Assembly: GCA_035764725.1 (NCBI GenBank)
Contig: DASTYT010000046.1
Coordinates: forward strand, 50,275-114,274
DNA: 64,000 nucleotides
DNA from: Candidatus Methylomirabilota bacterium
GTDB lineage: Bacteria > Methylomirabilota > Methylomirabilia > Rokubacteriales > CSP1-6
Direction of reading: 5' to 3'
Position 1 is the stretch's first letter; every line of letters begins with the position of its first letter. Of this stretch, positions 9,582 to 17,718 are shown one piece after another. The notes beneath the pieces were generated by a model that was not told where the DNA came from, made no database searches, and worked only from the letters and a program-made list of their open reading frames with translations. Made by a program: the position numbers and the translations under genes.

Positions 9582-11174
9582 ATGATGACCGAATCGAGGC
9601 GGCGTTTCCTGGCACGCGCCGGAGCCTTCGCCGTGCCCGCGCTCGTCGTGCGCTCGCGCACGTCTTGGGCCGCGCCGTCGCTCAGCGTGCGCGATCTCGG
9701 CGCGCGGGGCGACGGCCGCACGGCGGACACGCGCCCCATCCAGGCCGCGATCGACCAGGCGGCCCGCGTCGGGGGCACCGTCGTGATCCCCGCCGGCCGG
9801 TATCGGGCCGGGACGCTCCGGCTGCGCAGCCGGGTGACCGTTCGACTCGAGCGCGATGCCGTCCTCCTCGCGAGTCCCGACGACAAGGACTTCGACCCGC
9901 CGGAAGAGCACGCCTACGAGACCTTCGCGGATCGGGAGACGCGCGACTTCTCGTTCGCGCTCCTGCAGGGACGAGGGCTCGAGGAGATCGCCATCGTCGG
10001 GCCCGGCCGCATCGACGGCAACCGCCGCTCGCGCGAAGGCCCGAAGCCCATCGCGCTGCGGGAGTGCCGCGGGATCCGGATCCACGGCGTCACCGTGGCC
10101 AATGCCGGCAACTACGCCCTCAGCCTGCTCGGCTGCGACGACGTGGACATCCGGGCCGTGACCATCGAGAACGGCCACGCCGACGGGATCGATCCCGATT
10201 GCTGCCGGAACGTGCGCATCGCCGACTGCACCGTGGAGTCGCGCGATGATGCGATCGTGCTCAAGACGAGCCTCGCCCTCGGCGCGCCGCGCGCCACCGA
10301 GGGGGTGACGGTTCAGGGCTGCCGGCTCGTGACGCATCACAACGCGCTCAAGCTCGGCACGGAGTCGAGCGGCGATTTTCGGCGGATCGTCTTCCGCGAC
10401 TGCGTGGTCGAGGGCCGCCGTTACCCACTGAAGGGCGAGCTCAGCTCCGGAATCTCGCTGCAGGCGGTGGACGGGGGCACGATCGAGCACGTGAGCGTGT
10501 CGAACATCCGCATGAAGAACATCCGCACGCCGTTCTTCGTGCGGCGCGCGCGCCGCGGCCGGGGCCAGGAGATCGCGACGCCGGGAGCGCTTCGCGACGT
10601 CACGATCGCAAACGTCACCGCCACCGGCGTCGCCGGCACCGGCGCTCTCCTGGGCATTCCCGGCCATCCCGTGACCCGCGTCACGCTGCGCAACATCCAC
10701 GTCTCCGCGCGCGGGGGTGAGAAGGCCGACGCCGTGACGCTGAACATTCCCGAGATGGAGCGGATGTACCCGGACGCGTACCTCTTCGGCGAGCTGCCCG
10801 GCTATGCGCTCTACGGGCGGCATGTCGAGGGCCTCGTGGTCGAGGGGCTGGACGCCACCGTGGAGCTGCGGGACGCGCGGCCCGCGGTGGTGGCCGACGA
10901 TGTCCGCGGGGCGGAGCTCCATGGGATCCGGGTCCTGCCGCCCGTCGATGGTGGCCCGACGGTGTGGCTCCACGCGGTCCGGGACAGCACGCTCTCGGAG
11001 CTGCGGCGCCGCGGCTCGGGGCCCATGCAGATCCGCGTGAGCGGGCGCGACACCGCGCGGCTCACGCTGGTCGAGGGGGGGACGAGCCCCGCCGAGCGGT
11101 ACACCGTCGCCCTCGACCCCGACGTGCCGCCGACCGTCGTCGCCATGACGTCGGGGCGCGACCGGCGGCTCTAG
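9582..11174 (+). CDS. Glycoside hydrolase family 28-like (polygalacturonase-type) beta-helix protein, Tat-exported
   Basis: 530 residues with a Tat signal (SRRRFLARAGAFAVPALVV). The mature protein opens with LSVRDLGARGDGRTADTRPIQAAID, the pectate-lyase/GH28 entry motif, and shows beta-helix repeats. GH28 active-site equivalents are visible: DGIDPD and SRDDAIVLK supply the acidic residues, while the usual GHG is replaced by HHNALKLGTESSG, so the histidine context is unusual. Likely periplasmic or secreted hydrolysis of a polygalacturonate-like or other sugar polymer. It is divergent from the binding protein gene, with 95 bases between start codons. No strong Shine-Dalgarno precedes the ATG-ATG pair. 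Confidence 0.82.
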   Translation: MMTESRRRFLARAGAFAVPALVVRSRTSWAAPSLSVRDLGARGDGRTADTRPIQAAIDQAARVGGTVVIPAGRYRAGTLRLRSRVTVRLERDAVLLASPDDKDFDPPEEHAYETFADRETRDFSFALLQGRGLEEIAIVGPGRIDGNRRSREGPKPIALRECRGIRIHGVTVANAGNYALSLLGCDDVDIRAVTIENGHADGIDPDCCRNVRIADCTVESRDDAIVLKTSLALGAPRATEGVTVQGCRLVTHHNALKLGTESSGDFRRIVFRDCVVEGRRYPLKGELSSGISLQAVDGGTIEHVSVSNIRMKNIRTPFFVRRARRGRGQEIATPGALRDVTIANVTATGVAGTGALLGIPGHPVTRVTLRNIHVSARGGEKADAVTLNIPEMERMYPDAYLFGELPGYALYGRHVEGLVVEGLDATVELRDARPAVVADDVRGAELHGIRVLPPVDGGPTVWLHAVRDSTLSELRRRGSGPMQIRVSGRDTARLTLVEGGTSPAERYTVALDPDVPPTVVAMTSGRDRRL

Positions 11175-11253
11175 CGACCCCTAGCCATTCGGGCGATTCC
11201 CCCGCGTCCCCGCGGGGTGCATCGTGGGTCCACCAACGAAAGGGAGGATCCCG

Positions 11254-12150
11254 ATGCAAACGCTCGTCTCGCTTTCCAACGACCTCGCCTCGGCCGTGGA
11301 GCGCGCCGCGCGCGCGGTCGTCACCGTACACGCCCGCCCCCGCCTGCCGTCAACGGGCATCGTGTGGCGCTCCGGGCTCGTGGTCACCGCCGAGCACACC
11401 GTGCGCCTCGAGTCCGACCTGCGCGTCACGTGGACGGACGGGCAGAGCGCGCCCGCCACGCTGGTGGCGCGCGATCCCGGCACCGACCTTGCGGTCCTGC
11501 GCGTCGCGGAGTCCGGGCGTCCCGCCGCCGAGCTGGGCGACAGCGGCGCCCTCCGCGCGGGACATCTGGCGCTGGCGGTGGGCTACGGGCCACGCGCGAG
11601 CTGGGGCGTCATCAGTGCCACCGGCGGGGCATGGCGGACCTGGCGAGGCGGCGACGTGGACCGGCTGCTGCGCGTCGACCTCGTGCTCTACCCCGGATTC
11701 TCGGGCGGGCCGCTCGTGGACGCCAGCGGCGCGGTGGTCGGTCTCGTGACCTCCGGCCTCTCCCGCCAGCTCGAGCTGGCCGTGCCCGCGACGACGGTGA
11801 GCCGTGTCGTGGATGAGCTGGTGTCACGCGGCCGGGTGAGCCGGGGCTATCTGGGCGTGGGGCTTCAGCCCGTGGCGCTCACCGAGGCGTTCAAGCGACT
11901 GGCGCCCGGCGCGGGCCTCGGGCTCATGGTCGTGAGCCTCGAGCCCGAGGGGCCAGCCGCGCGTGCCGGGCTCCTCCTCGGCGACGTGCTCACCGCGCTC
12001 GAGGGCACGCCGCTCCACGATCCCGGTGACGTCACCGCGGCCATCGTGGGCCGGCCGGTGGGCAGCAACGTGCGGGTCTCGCTGATTCGCGCGGGGTCCC
12101 CGCTCGACGTGAGCGTGACCGTCGGCGAGCGGCCTTCGCGGAAACGCTAG
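11254..12150 (+). CDS. HtrA-like serine protease with trypsin and PDZ domains, no signal peptide
   Basis: 298 residues from an ATG behind AGGGAGG (11241-11247). The chymotrypsin-fold domain keeps a complete triad: H48 (VVTAEHTV), D78 (GTDLAVLRV) and S150 (GFSGGPLVD). A single PDZ domain follows (about 200-285; RGYLGVGLQPV ... GPAARAGLLLGDVLTALEG). Family HtrA/DegP proteins are periplasmic, but no signal peptide or membrane segment is visible here, so it is either cytoplasmic or exported in another way. It is the first gene of a tight cluster with a second protease and a LuxR regulator. Probably protein quality control or regulated proteolysis. Confidence 0.87.
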   Translation: MQTLVSLSNDLASAVERAARAVVTVHARPRLPSTGIVWRSGLVVTAEHTVRLESDLRVTWTDGQSAPATLVARDPGTDLAVLRVAESGRPAAELGDSGALRAGHLALAVGYGPRASWGVISATGGAWRTWRGGDVDRLLRVDLVLYPGFSGGPLVDASGAVVGLVTSGLSRQLELAVPATTVSRVVDELVSRGRVSRGYLGVGLQPVALTEAFKRLAPGAGLGLMVVSLEPEGPAARAGLLLGDVLTALEGTPLHDPGDVTAAIVGRPVGSNVRVSLIRAGSPLDVSVTVGERPSRKR

Positions 12151-12165
12151 GCCGGAACCGCTACG

Positions 12166-12765
12166 ATGGACGCGACGGAGACGCCGCAGGCGCTGGCGAG
12201 CGATCTCGCCGCGGTCGCCCGGGGCCTGCGGCAGAGCACGGTGGAGCTACGAGCCATGGAGCGTGCGATCGGGTCCGGCATCATCTGGGGCGGGGAGGGC
12301 CTGATCGTGACCTGCGCCCACGTCCTGCGGGGGGGCGGCCGCGCGAGCGGGGCGCCCATGGTGCGCCTCGCGGACGGCCGCCTCCTGCGCGCGGCGGTGC
12401 TGGCCTGCGACCGGCGGGTCGACCTGGCAGTCGTGCGCGTGGACGCCCACGATCTCCCGGCTGCGTCGATCGGGGATTCGGACCGCCTGCGCGCGGGCGA
12501 GCTGGTGCTCGCCGTCGGTCATCCGTGGGGGCTGATCGGCGCCGTCGTCACCGGCGTGGTGTACGCGGCATCGGGGCCGGAGGCGCCGACGGGCTCGCCA
12601 TGGATCCGGGCCGATCTCCGGCTCGCGCCCGGCCACTCCGGCGGCCCCATGGCCGATGCGCGAGGCCGGGTGGTGGGCGTCAACACGATGATCGCGGGCG
12701 GCCTTGCCCTCGCGGTGCCGAGCCGCGTCGCGGGAGCGCTCGTGGAGCGGTGCCGCGCCCGGTGA
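12166..12765 (+). CDS. Trypsin-like serine protease without PDZ domain
   Basis: 199 residues, 15 bases after the PDZ protease. The triad is intact: H52 (VTCAHVL), D86 (RRVDLAVVRV) and S158 (PGHSGGPMAD). Compared with its neighbour it lacks the C-terminal PDZ module and also lacks a signal peptide. The stop overlaps the start of the LuxR-type regulator by four bases (GTGA), which indicates one transcript. The two proteases are only distantly similar, so this looks like an old duplication followed by domain loss. Substrate unknown. Confidence 0.85.
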   Translation: MDATETPQALASDLAAVARGLRQSTVELRAMERAIGSGIIWGGEGLIVTCAHVLRGGGRASGAPMVRLADGRLLRAAVLACDRRVDLAVVRVDAHDLPAASIGDSDRLRAGELVLAVGHPWGLIGAVVTGVVYAASGPEAPTGSPWIRADLRLAPGHSGGPMADARGRVVGVNTMIAGGLALAVPSRVAGALVERCRAR

Positions 12766-13376
12766 TCACCGTCGCGGTGCTCGCCGAGAGCACCAGGACT
12801 CGCACGCGGCTCGAGGCCCTCGTCGCCGCGCGCCCGGGGTGGCGGCTGATCGCGCCGCCCTCGGCGGACGTGCCCCTCGAGGCCGACGTGCTCGTGTTGG
12901 ATCCTGGCGCGCGCGCCGTCGAGGCGGCGCTGCGGCCGCTGGCCCGCCATGCGCGCCTCCCCGCGATCCTCGTCCTGGGCGGCGCGGCGCCGCCGGTGGC
13001 CCTGCCGCGTCTCCTGCGCGCGGGGCTGCGCGGCCTGCTCCCGCGCGACGCCGCCGAGCCGGAAATCGCCGCGGCGATCGACGCGCTGGCGGCGGGATTG
13101 GTGGTGCTGCATCCCGCGGCCACGCGGGCCGCCGGCGCGCGGCCCGCGCTGCGAGCCGCGCCGGAGGAGGCACGGCCGGAGCCCCTGACCCCGCGCGAGC
13201 TGGAGGTGCTGACGATGCTGGCCGAGGGTCTCGGCAATCGCGCCATCGCGCGAAGCCTGGGGATCTCGGTGCACACCGTGAAGTTCCACGTCGCGGCGGT
13301 GCTCGACAAGCTGGGCGCGCGCAGCCGCGCGGAAGCCGTGGCGGTCGGCCTCCGCCGCGGCCTCCTCATGGTCTGA
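12762..13376 (+). CDS. LuxR/NarL-type response regulator with a degenerate receiver
   Basis: 204 residues from GTG. The C-terminal third is a clear LuxR helix-turn-helix (LTPRELEVLTMLAEGLGNRAIA..., about 141-195). The N-terminal domain has receiver-like strands, but the acidic pocket that should follow strand 1 reads VAVLAEST and the conserved Lys is Arg (LLPRDA). D47 (VLVLDPG) could be the phospho-acceptor, but the site is incomplete, so phosphorylation-independent control is likely. No histidine kinase is nearby. Overlap with the upstream protease gene suggests it regulates, or is regulated with, the protease pair. The gene overlaps the convergent DUF2071 gene by 11 bases. Confidence 0.83.
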   Translation: MITVAVLAESTRTRTRLEALVAARPGWRLIAPPSADVPLEADVLVLDPGARAVEAALRPLARHARLPAILVLGGAAPPVALPRLLRAGLRGLLPRDAAEPEIAAAIDALAAGLVVLHPAATRAAGARPALRAAPEEARPEPLTPRELEVLTMLAEGLGNRAIARSLGISVHTVKFHVAAVLDKLGARSRAEAVAVGLRRGLLMV

Positions 13377-14094
13377 CGCGCGCGGGCGCAAAGATCTCCA
13401 CGTCGACGCCCGGCGACGCGTGGCAGATCGGCGGGCCGTCGGGCACGGGCAAGCCGGCCGCCGCAAGCAGCGTCTCGCCCAGGGCATCGACGCGCACCTC
13501 GTGAAGCGGGTAGGGATGGTGGCGCACACGCGCACGGTGAAGGCCGCCGAGCCGCGGCGCGTAGAGCGCGTAGCGCTCGACCAGAAAGTGATCCCGCGTG
13601 CCGGGCGCCGCGGGCCCCCGGGCCGCACCTACCGTCCACGTCGCCGCAAGCCGGGCCCCGCCTCCCCATCGGCGCGTGGCGTACTCGAATCCACCCCCCT
13701 CCGGGCGCATGCTCATGCGGGCGGGGAAGTACGGTAGGCCGTATGCGAGTCGTGCGGCGGCCACCGCGAGGAGCGAGGAGGCTTCCAGCGACCAGAAGAA
13801 AATGCCCGGTTCCCCGTCGGGGCCGAGCACGTAGGTCCGGAGATTGGTCTCGAGGAAGGCCAGGGCCAGCGCACGCGGCGCGCCCACGGGAAGCGAGTCC
13901 TCGATGCGGAAGGGGATCGCGGTGACCCACGCCTGCCCCTCGTGCAGGTGGAGCTCGAGGCCTGCGGGCACCCGCGGGCGCACCGCGTCGGACGGCATGG
14001 GCCAGTGCAGGAACAGGAGGTCACGCCACCGCTGATGCCCGACGGGCCTGGCGACGGGCGCGGCGCCGGCCAGGTCGCAGTCGGTCCCCGTCAA
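13366..14094 (-). CDS. DUF2071 (YqjF-like) protein
   Basis: 242 residues. RWRDLLFLHWPMPSDAVRPRVPAGLELHLHEGQAWVTAIPFRI is the diagnostic opening of DUF2071, and NLRTYV and the FWSLEASSLLA segment also fit. Length is typical. The start is a TTG that overlaps the stop of the upstream VOC gene (TTGA), so the pair is translationally coupled. Biochemical function of the family is unknown; an acetoacetate decarboxylase-like fold has been proposed for relatives. No signal peptide or membrane segment. Confidence 0.83.
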   Translation of the reverse strand: MTGTDCDLAGAAPVARPVGHQRWRDLLFLHWPMPSDAVRPRVPAGLELHLHEGQAWVTAIPFRIEDSLPVGAPRALALAFLETNLRTYVLGPDGEPGIFFWSLEASSLLAVAAARLAYGLPYFPARMSMRPEGGGFEYATRRWGGGARLAATWTVGAARGPAAPGTRDHFLVERYALYAPRLGGLHRARVRHHPYPLHEVRVDALGETLLAAAGLPVPDGPPICHASPGVDVEIFAPARVRP

Positions 14095-14471
14095 CGGCCG
14101 GTCTCTGGGACGGTCATGACCTCCAGCAGGTGGCCGTTGGGATCCTCGAAGTAGAACCCCCGGCCACCTCGGCGGCGGTTCAGGCGCCCGTTGGCCGGCG
14201 CGTCGGGCTCGCTGCCGAACGAGAGCCCTCGGGCCTTCACGCGAGCCAGGACCCCGTCGAACTCGTCATCGCTCAGATGAAACGCGTAGTGCAGGCCCGG
14301 GAAGGCCTCGTCCTCGTCGGCGAAGTCGAAGGTGAGGGAGTCGTTGACCCGCACCTGCGCGAAATAGCCGCTCCCCGGCTCGACGGTGAGCCCGAGGATC
14401 TCGGCGAAGAACCGAGCCGAGGCCTTCTTGTCCTTTGAGGGCACGATCGTGTGGTCCAGACGAATGGTCAT
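14091..14471 (-). CDS. VOC (glyoxalase/bleomycin resistance) family protein
   Basis: 126 residues, one full VOC module. H7 (RLDHTIV) and the E in LLEVMTV near the C-terminus are the usual metal ligands; YFEDPNGHLLEV is the family hallmark. It could act as a small lyase, isomerase or drug-binding protein. Translationally coupled to the DUF2071 gene. The 259 bases to the divergently oriented nucleotidyltransferase gene hold the likely promoters for both, but no clear boxes were assigned. Confidence 0.85.
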   Translation of the reverse strand: MTIRLDHTIVPSKDKKASARFFAEILGLTVEPGSGYFAQVRVNDSLTFDFADEDEAFPGLHYAFHLSDDEFDGVLARVKARGLSFGSEPDAPANGRLNRRRGGRGFYFEDPNGHLLEVMTVPETGR

Positions 14472-14730
14472 AGCTGCCTCCCAGCCTCACTATGCGCCGC
14501 CCACGCGGGCTCCGCATCTCACACGTACTCTTGTCCGTGCCGGGTCGCGGCGCGCCCGAGGGGGGCCGAACTACCTGGTAAGTTTTCCAGGGGGCTCCAT
14601 GACACGGTCGCCGCGGTCTCCCCTTGCTCGTCTTTTTCGCCAGTTGGCGGAGCGCGGTCACGTCTACCCCGCTGGCATGGGCGTTGCCTTCTGGGGCGCG
14701 TCGGTCAATCGGCCGCCAAGGAGAGCGCAG

Positions 14731-15696
14731 ATGCGCCAGACGATGTCCCAGACGAGGCACACGGCGAGCGATCGGACATGGGCGGTTGTGCTGGCCGGGG
14801 GCGAGGGCGTCCGGCTTCGGCCGTTGATCCGTCAGATCTACGACAAGGACCTTCCCAAGCAGTACGCCGTGCTCACCGGCGGCCGCACCCTCCTGGAAGA
14901 GACGCTGCAGCGCATCCGGCCCCTCGTCCCCCCGGAGCGGACCATCGTGGTCACGATGGCAAGCCACCTGCGCTACTTCGGCCGCGAGCTCCGGCAGGCC
15001 GAAGGGGGACCGCATGTGCTGGCCCAGCCGCAGGATCGCGGGACCGCTGCCGGCATCCTGCTGGCCGCGCACTGGATCCAGGCCCGGGACCACGGGGCGC
15101 CCATGATCCTCTTCCCCGCCGATCACTTCGTGCGGGACGAGGCGACTTTTCTCCGCTACACGGGCATCATGGGCAGCTTCGTCGAGAAGCATCCCGAGTG
15201 GCTCGTGGCGATGGGGATCGGCCCCACGGGCGCCGAGCCCGACTTCGGCTGGATTCAGCCGGGGGAGCGCCTGCCTGCCGCAGGCTATGCGCCCATATTT
15301 CGCGCCCGGCGCTTCGTGGAGAAGCCGTCGCCGGAAATGGCGGCGGGGCTCTGGGCGGCCGGAGGCCTCTGGAGCACGTTCATCGTGGCCGGGAGCACGT
15401 GGGCCTTCATCGACGCGGGGCGGGAATGCATCCCACGGCTGGACGAGCGCCTGTCGCGTGCCGTCGCCTTCGTGGGTGCGGAGCATGAGCACTGGGCGCT
15501 GGGACAGGCCTTCGCGCTGGCTCCGGCAGCGAACTTTTCCCGCTCGGTCCTCCAGATGACCACCAAGCCCCTCGCGGTGGCCGAAGTGCCGGATATCGGC
15601 TGGCACGATCTCGGAACACCCGCCCGGGTGCTGCGCATGATGCGGCAGCTTGGGATGACGCCCAGCTGGGCGGAGGCGTTGAACCCCGCCAGCTAG
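14731..15696 (+). CDS. Mannose-1-phosphate guanylyltransferase-like nucleotidyltransferase
   Basis: 321 residues from the ATG at 14731, chosen because AAGGAGAG lies 5 bases before it; an in-frame ATG at 14599 would add 44 non-conserved residues. AVVLAGGEGVRLRPL is the nucleotide-binding signature, LPKQYAVLTGGRTLLEETLQRI matches the sugar-phosphate pocket of ManC-like enzymes, and ILFPADHFV resembles the metal-binding PADH motif. It lacks the C-terminal mannose-6-phosphate isomerase domain of bifunctional ManC. Expected reaction: GTP + mannose-1-phosphate to GDP-mannose for surface polysaccharide. Sugar specificity is inferred. Confidence 0.83.
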   Translation: MRQTMSQTRHTASDRTWAVVLAGGEGVRLRPLIRQIYDKDLPKQYAVLTGGRTLLEETLQRIRPLVPPERTIVVTMASHLRYFGRELRQAEGGPHVLAQPQDRGTAAGILLAAHWIQARDHGAPMILFPADHFVRDEATFLRYTGIMGSFVEKHPEWLVAMGIGPTGAEPDFGWIQPGERLPAAGYAPIFRARRFVEKPSPEMAAGLWAAGGLWSTFIVAGSTWAFIDAGRECIPRLDERLSRAVAFVGAEHEHWALGQAFALAPAANFSRSVLQMTTKPLAVAEVPDIGWHDLGTPARVLRMMRQLGMTPSWAEALNPAS

Positions 15697-15766
15697 CTCA
15701 TCCCGGGTCGCCCCTGTCGGCCGCGCCCCCGGAATCCGCGGTCGCCAGGGGTGCATCCCAAGTGAC

Positions 15767-16663
15767 GTGGCGACCTTTCACGACGGCGAGCGGGCGGTGC
15801 AGCGCCGCGTCGGGGTGGCCGCCGACGCCCGGAGCCTCGGGCGAGGCATCAGCGCCGCGATTCCACCGGGTGCCACCTCCTTCCTGGCCGCTCAGCGCCT
15901 CGCGGCCCTGGCCGGTGTCGACGAGCGAGGGCGCGTCTGGGCTTCGCTCGTGATGGGGGATCCCGGCTTCATCACCGTGCCCGACCCGGGCACCCTCCGC
16001 ATCGCGGCGCGCCTGGCGGCGGGCGATCCACTCCGCGACGCCATCGCCCAGGGCGCGCCCATCGGCGTGGTCGTGCTCGATCCCGAGCGGCGGCGGCGCA
16101 TCCGGCTCAACGGCCGCTCGGCCGGGCCGCTCCCCGACGCGATCGAGCTGCGCGTCGAGGAGGTCTTCGGTAATTGCCCGAAGTACATCCAGGCCCGCGC
16201 GCCCGAGACGCGGGCCTCCGATCGCACCGGCTTGGCCCGGCGCGGGACGGAGCTCTCGCCGGCCCAGCAGGCATGGATCGCGCGCGCCGACACGTTCTTC
16301 ATCGCGAGCGTGCATGGCGAGCGCGGCGCGGATGCGTCGCATCGCGGCGGTCAGCCGGGCTTCGTCCAAGCCGATGGCCCACGGCGGCTGCGCCTCCCCG
16401 ACTACCCCGGCAACAACATGTTCCAGACCCTCGGCAATCTCACGGCGGATCCGCGCGTGGGGCTGGTGTTCGCGGACTTCGAGACCGGGGCGACGCTGCA
16501 GATTACCGGGCGCGCCCGCATCCGCTGGGAGCGCCCCGGCTTCGCCGACCTGCCCGGGGCCGAGCGCGCGGTCGAGGTCGATGTGGACGAGGTGGTCGAG
16601 ATCGACGGGGGCGGCGGGCTCGGCTGGCGGCTTCTCGAGTACTCGCCCTTCAATCCGCGCTGA
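15767..16663 (+). CDS. Pyridoxamine 5'-phosphate oxidase-like flavin-binding protein
   Basis: 298 residues from a GTG. The N-terminal part (FHDGERAVQRRVGV) and the paired split-barrel halves (PPGATSFLAAQRLAALAGVDERGRVWASLVMGDPGF and QQAWIARADTFFIASVHGERGADASHRGGQPGFV) are typical of the longer PNPOx-related family with two FMN-binding split-barrel repeats. NNMFQTLGNLTADPRVGLVFADFETG is also conserved. Likely a cytoplasmic flavin-dependent reductase or oxidase of small molecules. Stands alone, convergent with the Bpa gene, 18 bases away. Confidence 0.82.
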   Translation: MATFHDGERAVQRRVGVAADARSLGRGISAAIPPGATSFLAAQRLAALAGVDERGRVWASLVMGDPGFITVPDPGTLRIAARLAAGDPLRDAIAQGAPIGVVVLDPERRRRIRLNGRSAGPLPDAIELRVEEVFGNCPKYIQARAPETRASDRTGLARRGTELSPAQQAWIARADTFFIASVHGERGADASHRGGQPGFVQADGPRRLRLPDYPGNNMFQTLGNLTADPRVGLVFADFETGATLQITGRARIRWERPGFADLPGAERAVEVDVDEVVEIDGGGGLGWRLLEYSPFNPR

Positions 16664-16681
16664 CGGCCATCGCGCCGGCAG

Positions 16682-17179
16682 CTACAGATACTGCCCCGGC
16701 TCGATCACGCGCCGGCCGTCGTCGCCGCCGCCATGCAGTGCCAGGCCACGGCGCCGCATCTCCTCGACTTGGGCTTGCGCCTGCATGTGCTGCGCCCACA
16801 TCGCGGCCTGGATGCCCTGGAACAGCCCCTCGAGCCAGCCGACCAGCTGCGCCTGCGCCAGGCGGATCTCCGATGCGCTCGGCGTGCCCTCGAGGGGGAT
16901 CGTGAGCGTGTCGAGCTCCTGCTGGAGCTCGTCCGAGAGCCCCTCGCGGAGCGCCGAGAGCGCGCGGTCGTAGACCTCGCGCAGCCGCTTGCGGCCGGCT
17001 TCGTCCGGCGTGGAGGCGCGGACGTCGCCGAGCAGCTCGCGCACCATCGCCGCGATGCGCAGGAGCTTGCCGGGACGCTGGATCTCGGGGGACGGCGGCA
17101 CGAACAGCACCGGCTTGTTGGACTGGTTGTCGGGGTCCTGCGCCGACATCGCGTTCGGGTCTGGACTGTGCTCGGCCAT
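16682..17179 (-). CDS. bpa: Bacterial proteasome activator (Bpa/PafE family)
   Basis: 165 residues from an ATG behind GAGGAGGGA. The central helical region (GKLLRIAAMVRELLGDVR, RKRLREVYDRALSALREGLSDEL, then SEIRLAQAQLVGWLEGLFQGIQ) follows the Bpa pattern, and the C-terminus is GQYL, the docking tail that places a HbYX-type Tyr into the alpha-ring of the 20S proteasome. In Mycobacterium Bpa forms a dodecameric ring that opens the proteasome gate without ATP. Length and every block agree with the family (~170 residues). No proteasome core, Mpa or Pup gene is in the window. Divergent from the histone-like gene at 17343. Confidence 0.87.
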   Translation of the reverse strand: MAEHSPDPNAMSAQDPDNQSNKPVLFVPPSPEIQRPGKLLRIAAMVRELLGDVRASTPDEAGRKRLREVYDRALSALREGLSDELQQELDTLTIPLEGTPSASEIRLAQAQLVGWLEGLFQGIQAAMWAQHMQAQAQVEEMRRRGLALHGGGDDGRRVIEPGQYL

Positions 17180-17342
17180 CACATCCCTCCTCGCTGGGCA
17201 AGTGTCAGCATGGGCTGTGCCATGGTGCCGCCTCGCGCGCGCGTGGCACCTCCATTGCAGTTTACGCCAACAGCCGCCGCACGACGGCGGCGCGCCGGAT
17301 CCCTCGAGTCGGGGGACCGGCATTACCTATAAGGAGGAGCAG

Positions 17343-17600
17343 ATGGCCAGACGCAAGATGGGTCGCAGGAGCAAGAGTACCGGGCGGCGCAAGGCGCGGG
17401 GCACGACGAGCCGCCGACGGACGACCAAGCGCGCGAGCATGAGCACGCGCCGCGTCAAGACGAAGCGCGCCGGGCGCGGCGCGCGCGCGGGCCGCGCCCG
17501 GCGCAGAACGTCCAGCCGGACCATGAGCCGCGCGTCGGGGGGCCGCAGTTCCGGCCGGCGTGGCGGGGCTCGCGAAATGGACATGGCCGAAATGGAGTAG
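17343..17600 (+). CDS. Small Arg/Lys-rich histone-like protein
   Basis: 85 residues, with more than a third Arg or Lys plus Ser, Thr and Gly, and a short acidic end (REMDMAEME). The start is well supported by AAGGAGGAG at 17331-17339. No domain is recognised. The composition (GRRSKSTGRRKARGTTSRRR) is that of nucleic-acid-compacting proteins such as H1-like or protamine-like bacterial proteins. DNA binding is inferred from charge alone. A perfect 13-bp inverted repeat follows 14 bases after the stop. Confidence 0.7.
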   Translation: MARRKMGRRSKSTGRRKARGTTSRRRTTKRASMSTRRVKTKRAGRGARAGRARRRTSSRTMSRASGGRSSGRRGGAREMDMAEME

Positions 17601-17614
17601 GCTCGCGTAGCCGC

Positions 17615-17652
17615 GGGCGAAGCCGCGAGACGCAGGGGCCGCGGCTTCGCCC
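17615..17652 (+). terminator. 13-bp perfect inverted repeat, candidate terminator
   Basis: GGGCGAAGCCGCG (17615-17627) is repeated exactly in inverted form at 17640-17652, with a 12-base loop. It lies just after the histone-like gene stop and before the cupin gene. No U-tract follows, so it may terminate poorly, protect the 3' end, or act as a binding palindrome. Confidence 0.5.
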
Positions 17653-17680
17653 CGCTCGCCTGATCTCGCGGGTGACGGCC

Positions 17681-17709
17681 TTGCCAGCCCGGCCGCCCCC
17701 ATCTAGACT
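17681..17709 (+). promoter_or_regulatory. Candidate sigma70-type promoter of the cupin gene
   Basis: TTGCCA (17681-17686) and TAGACT (17704-17709) are separated by 17 bases, giving 5/6 and 4/6 matches to the consensus. The predicted transcript would begin within about 3 bases of the ATG at 17719, and no Shine-Dalgarno is present, so a leaderless message is possible. Confidence 0.3.
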
Positions 17710-17718
17710 TGACAGGCC

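Noticed and set aside
7999-9585. 528-codon + strand open frame
   Set aside because: Antisense to the solute-binding protein gene, which has signal peptide and family motifs.
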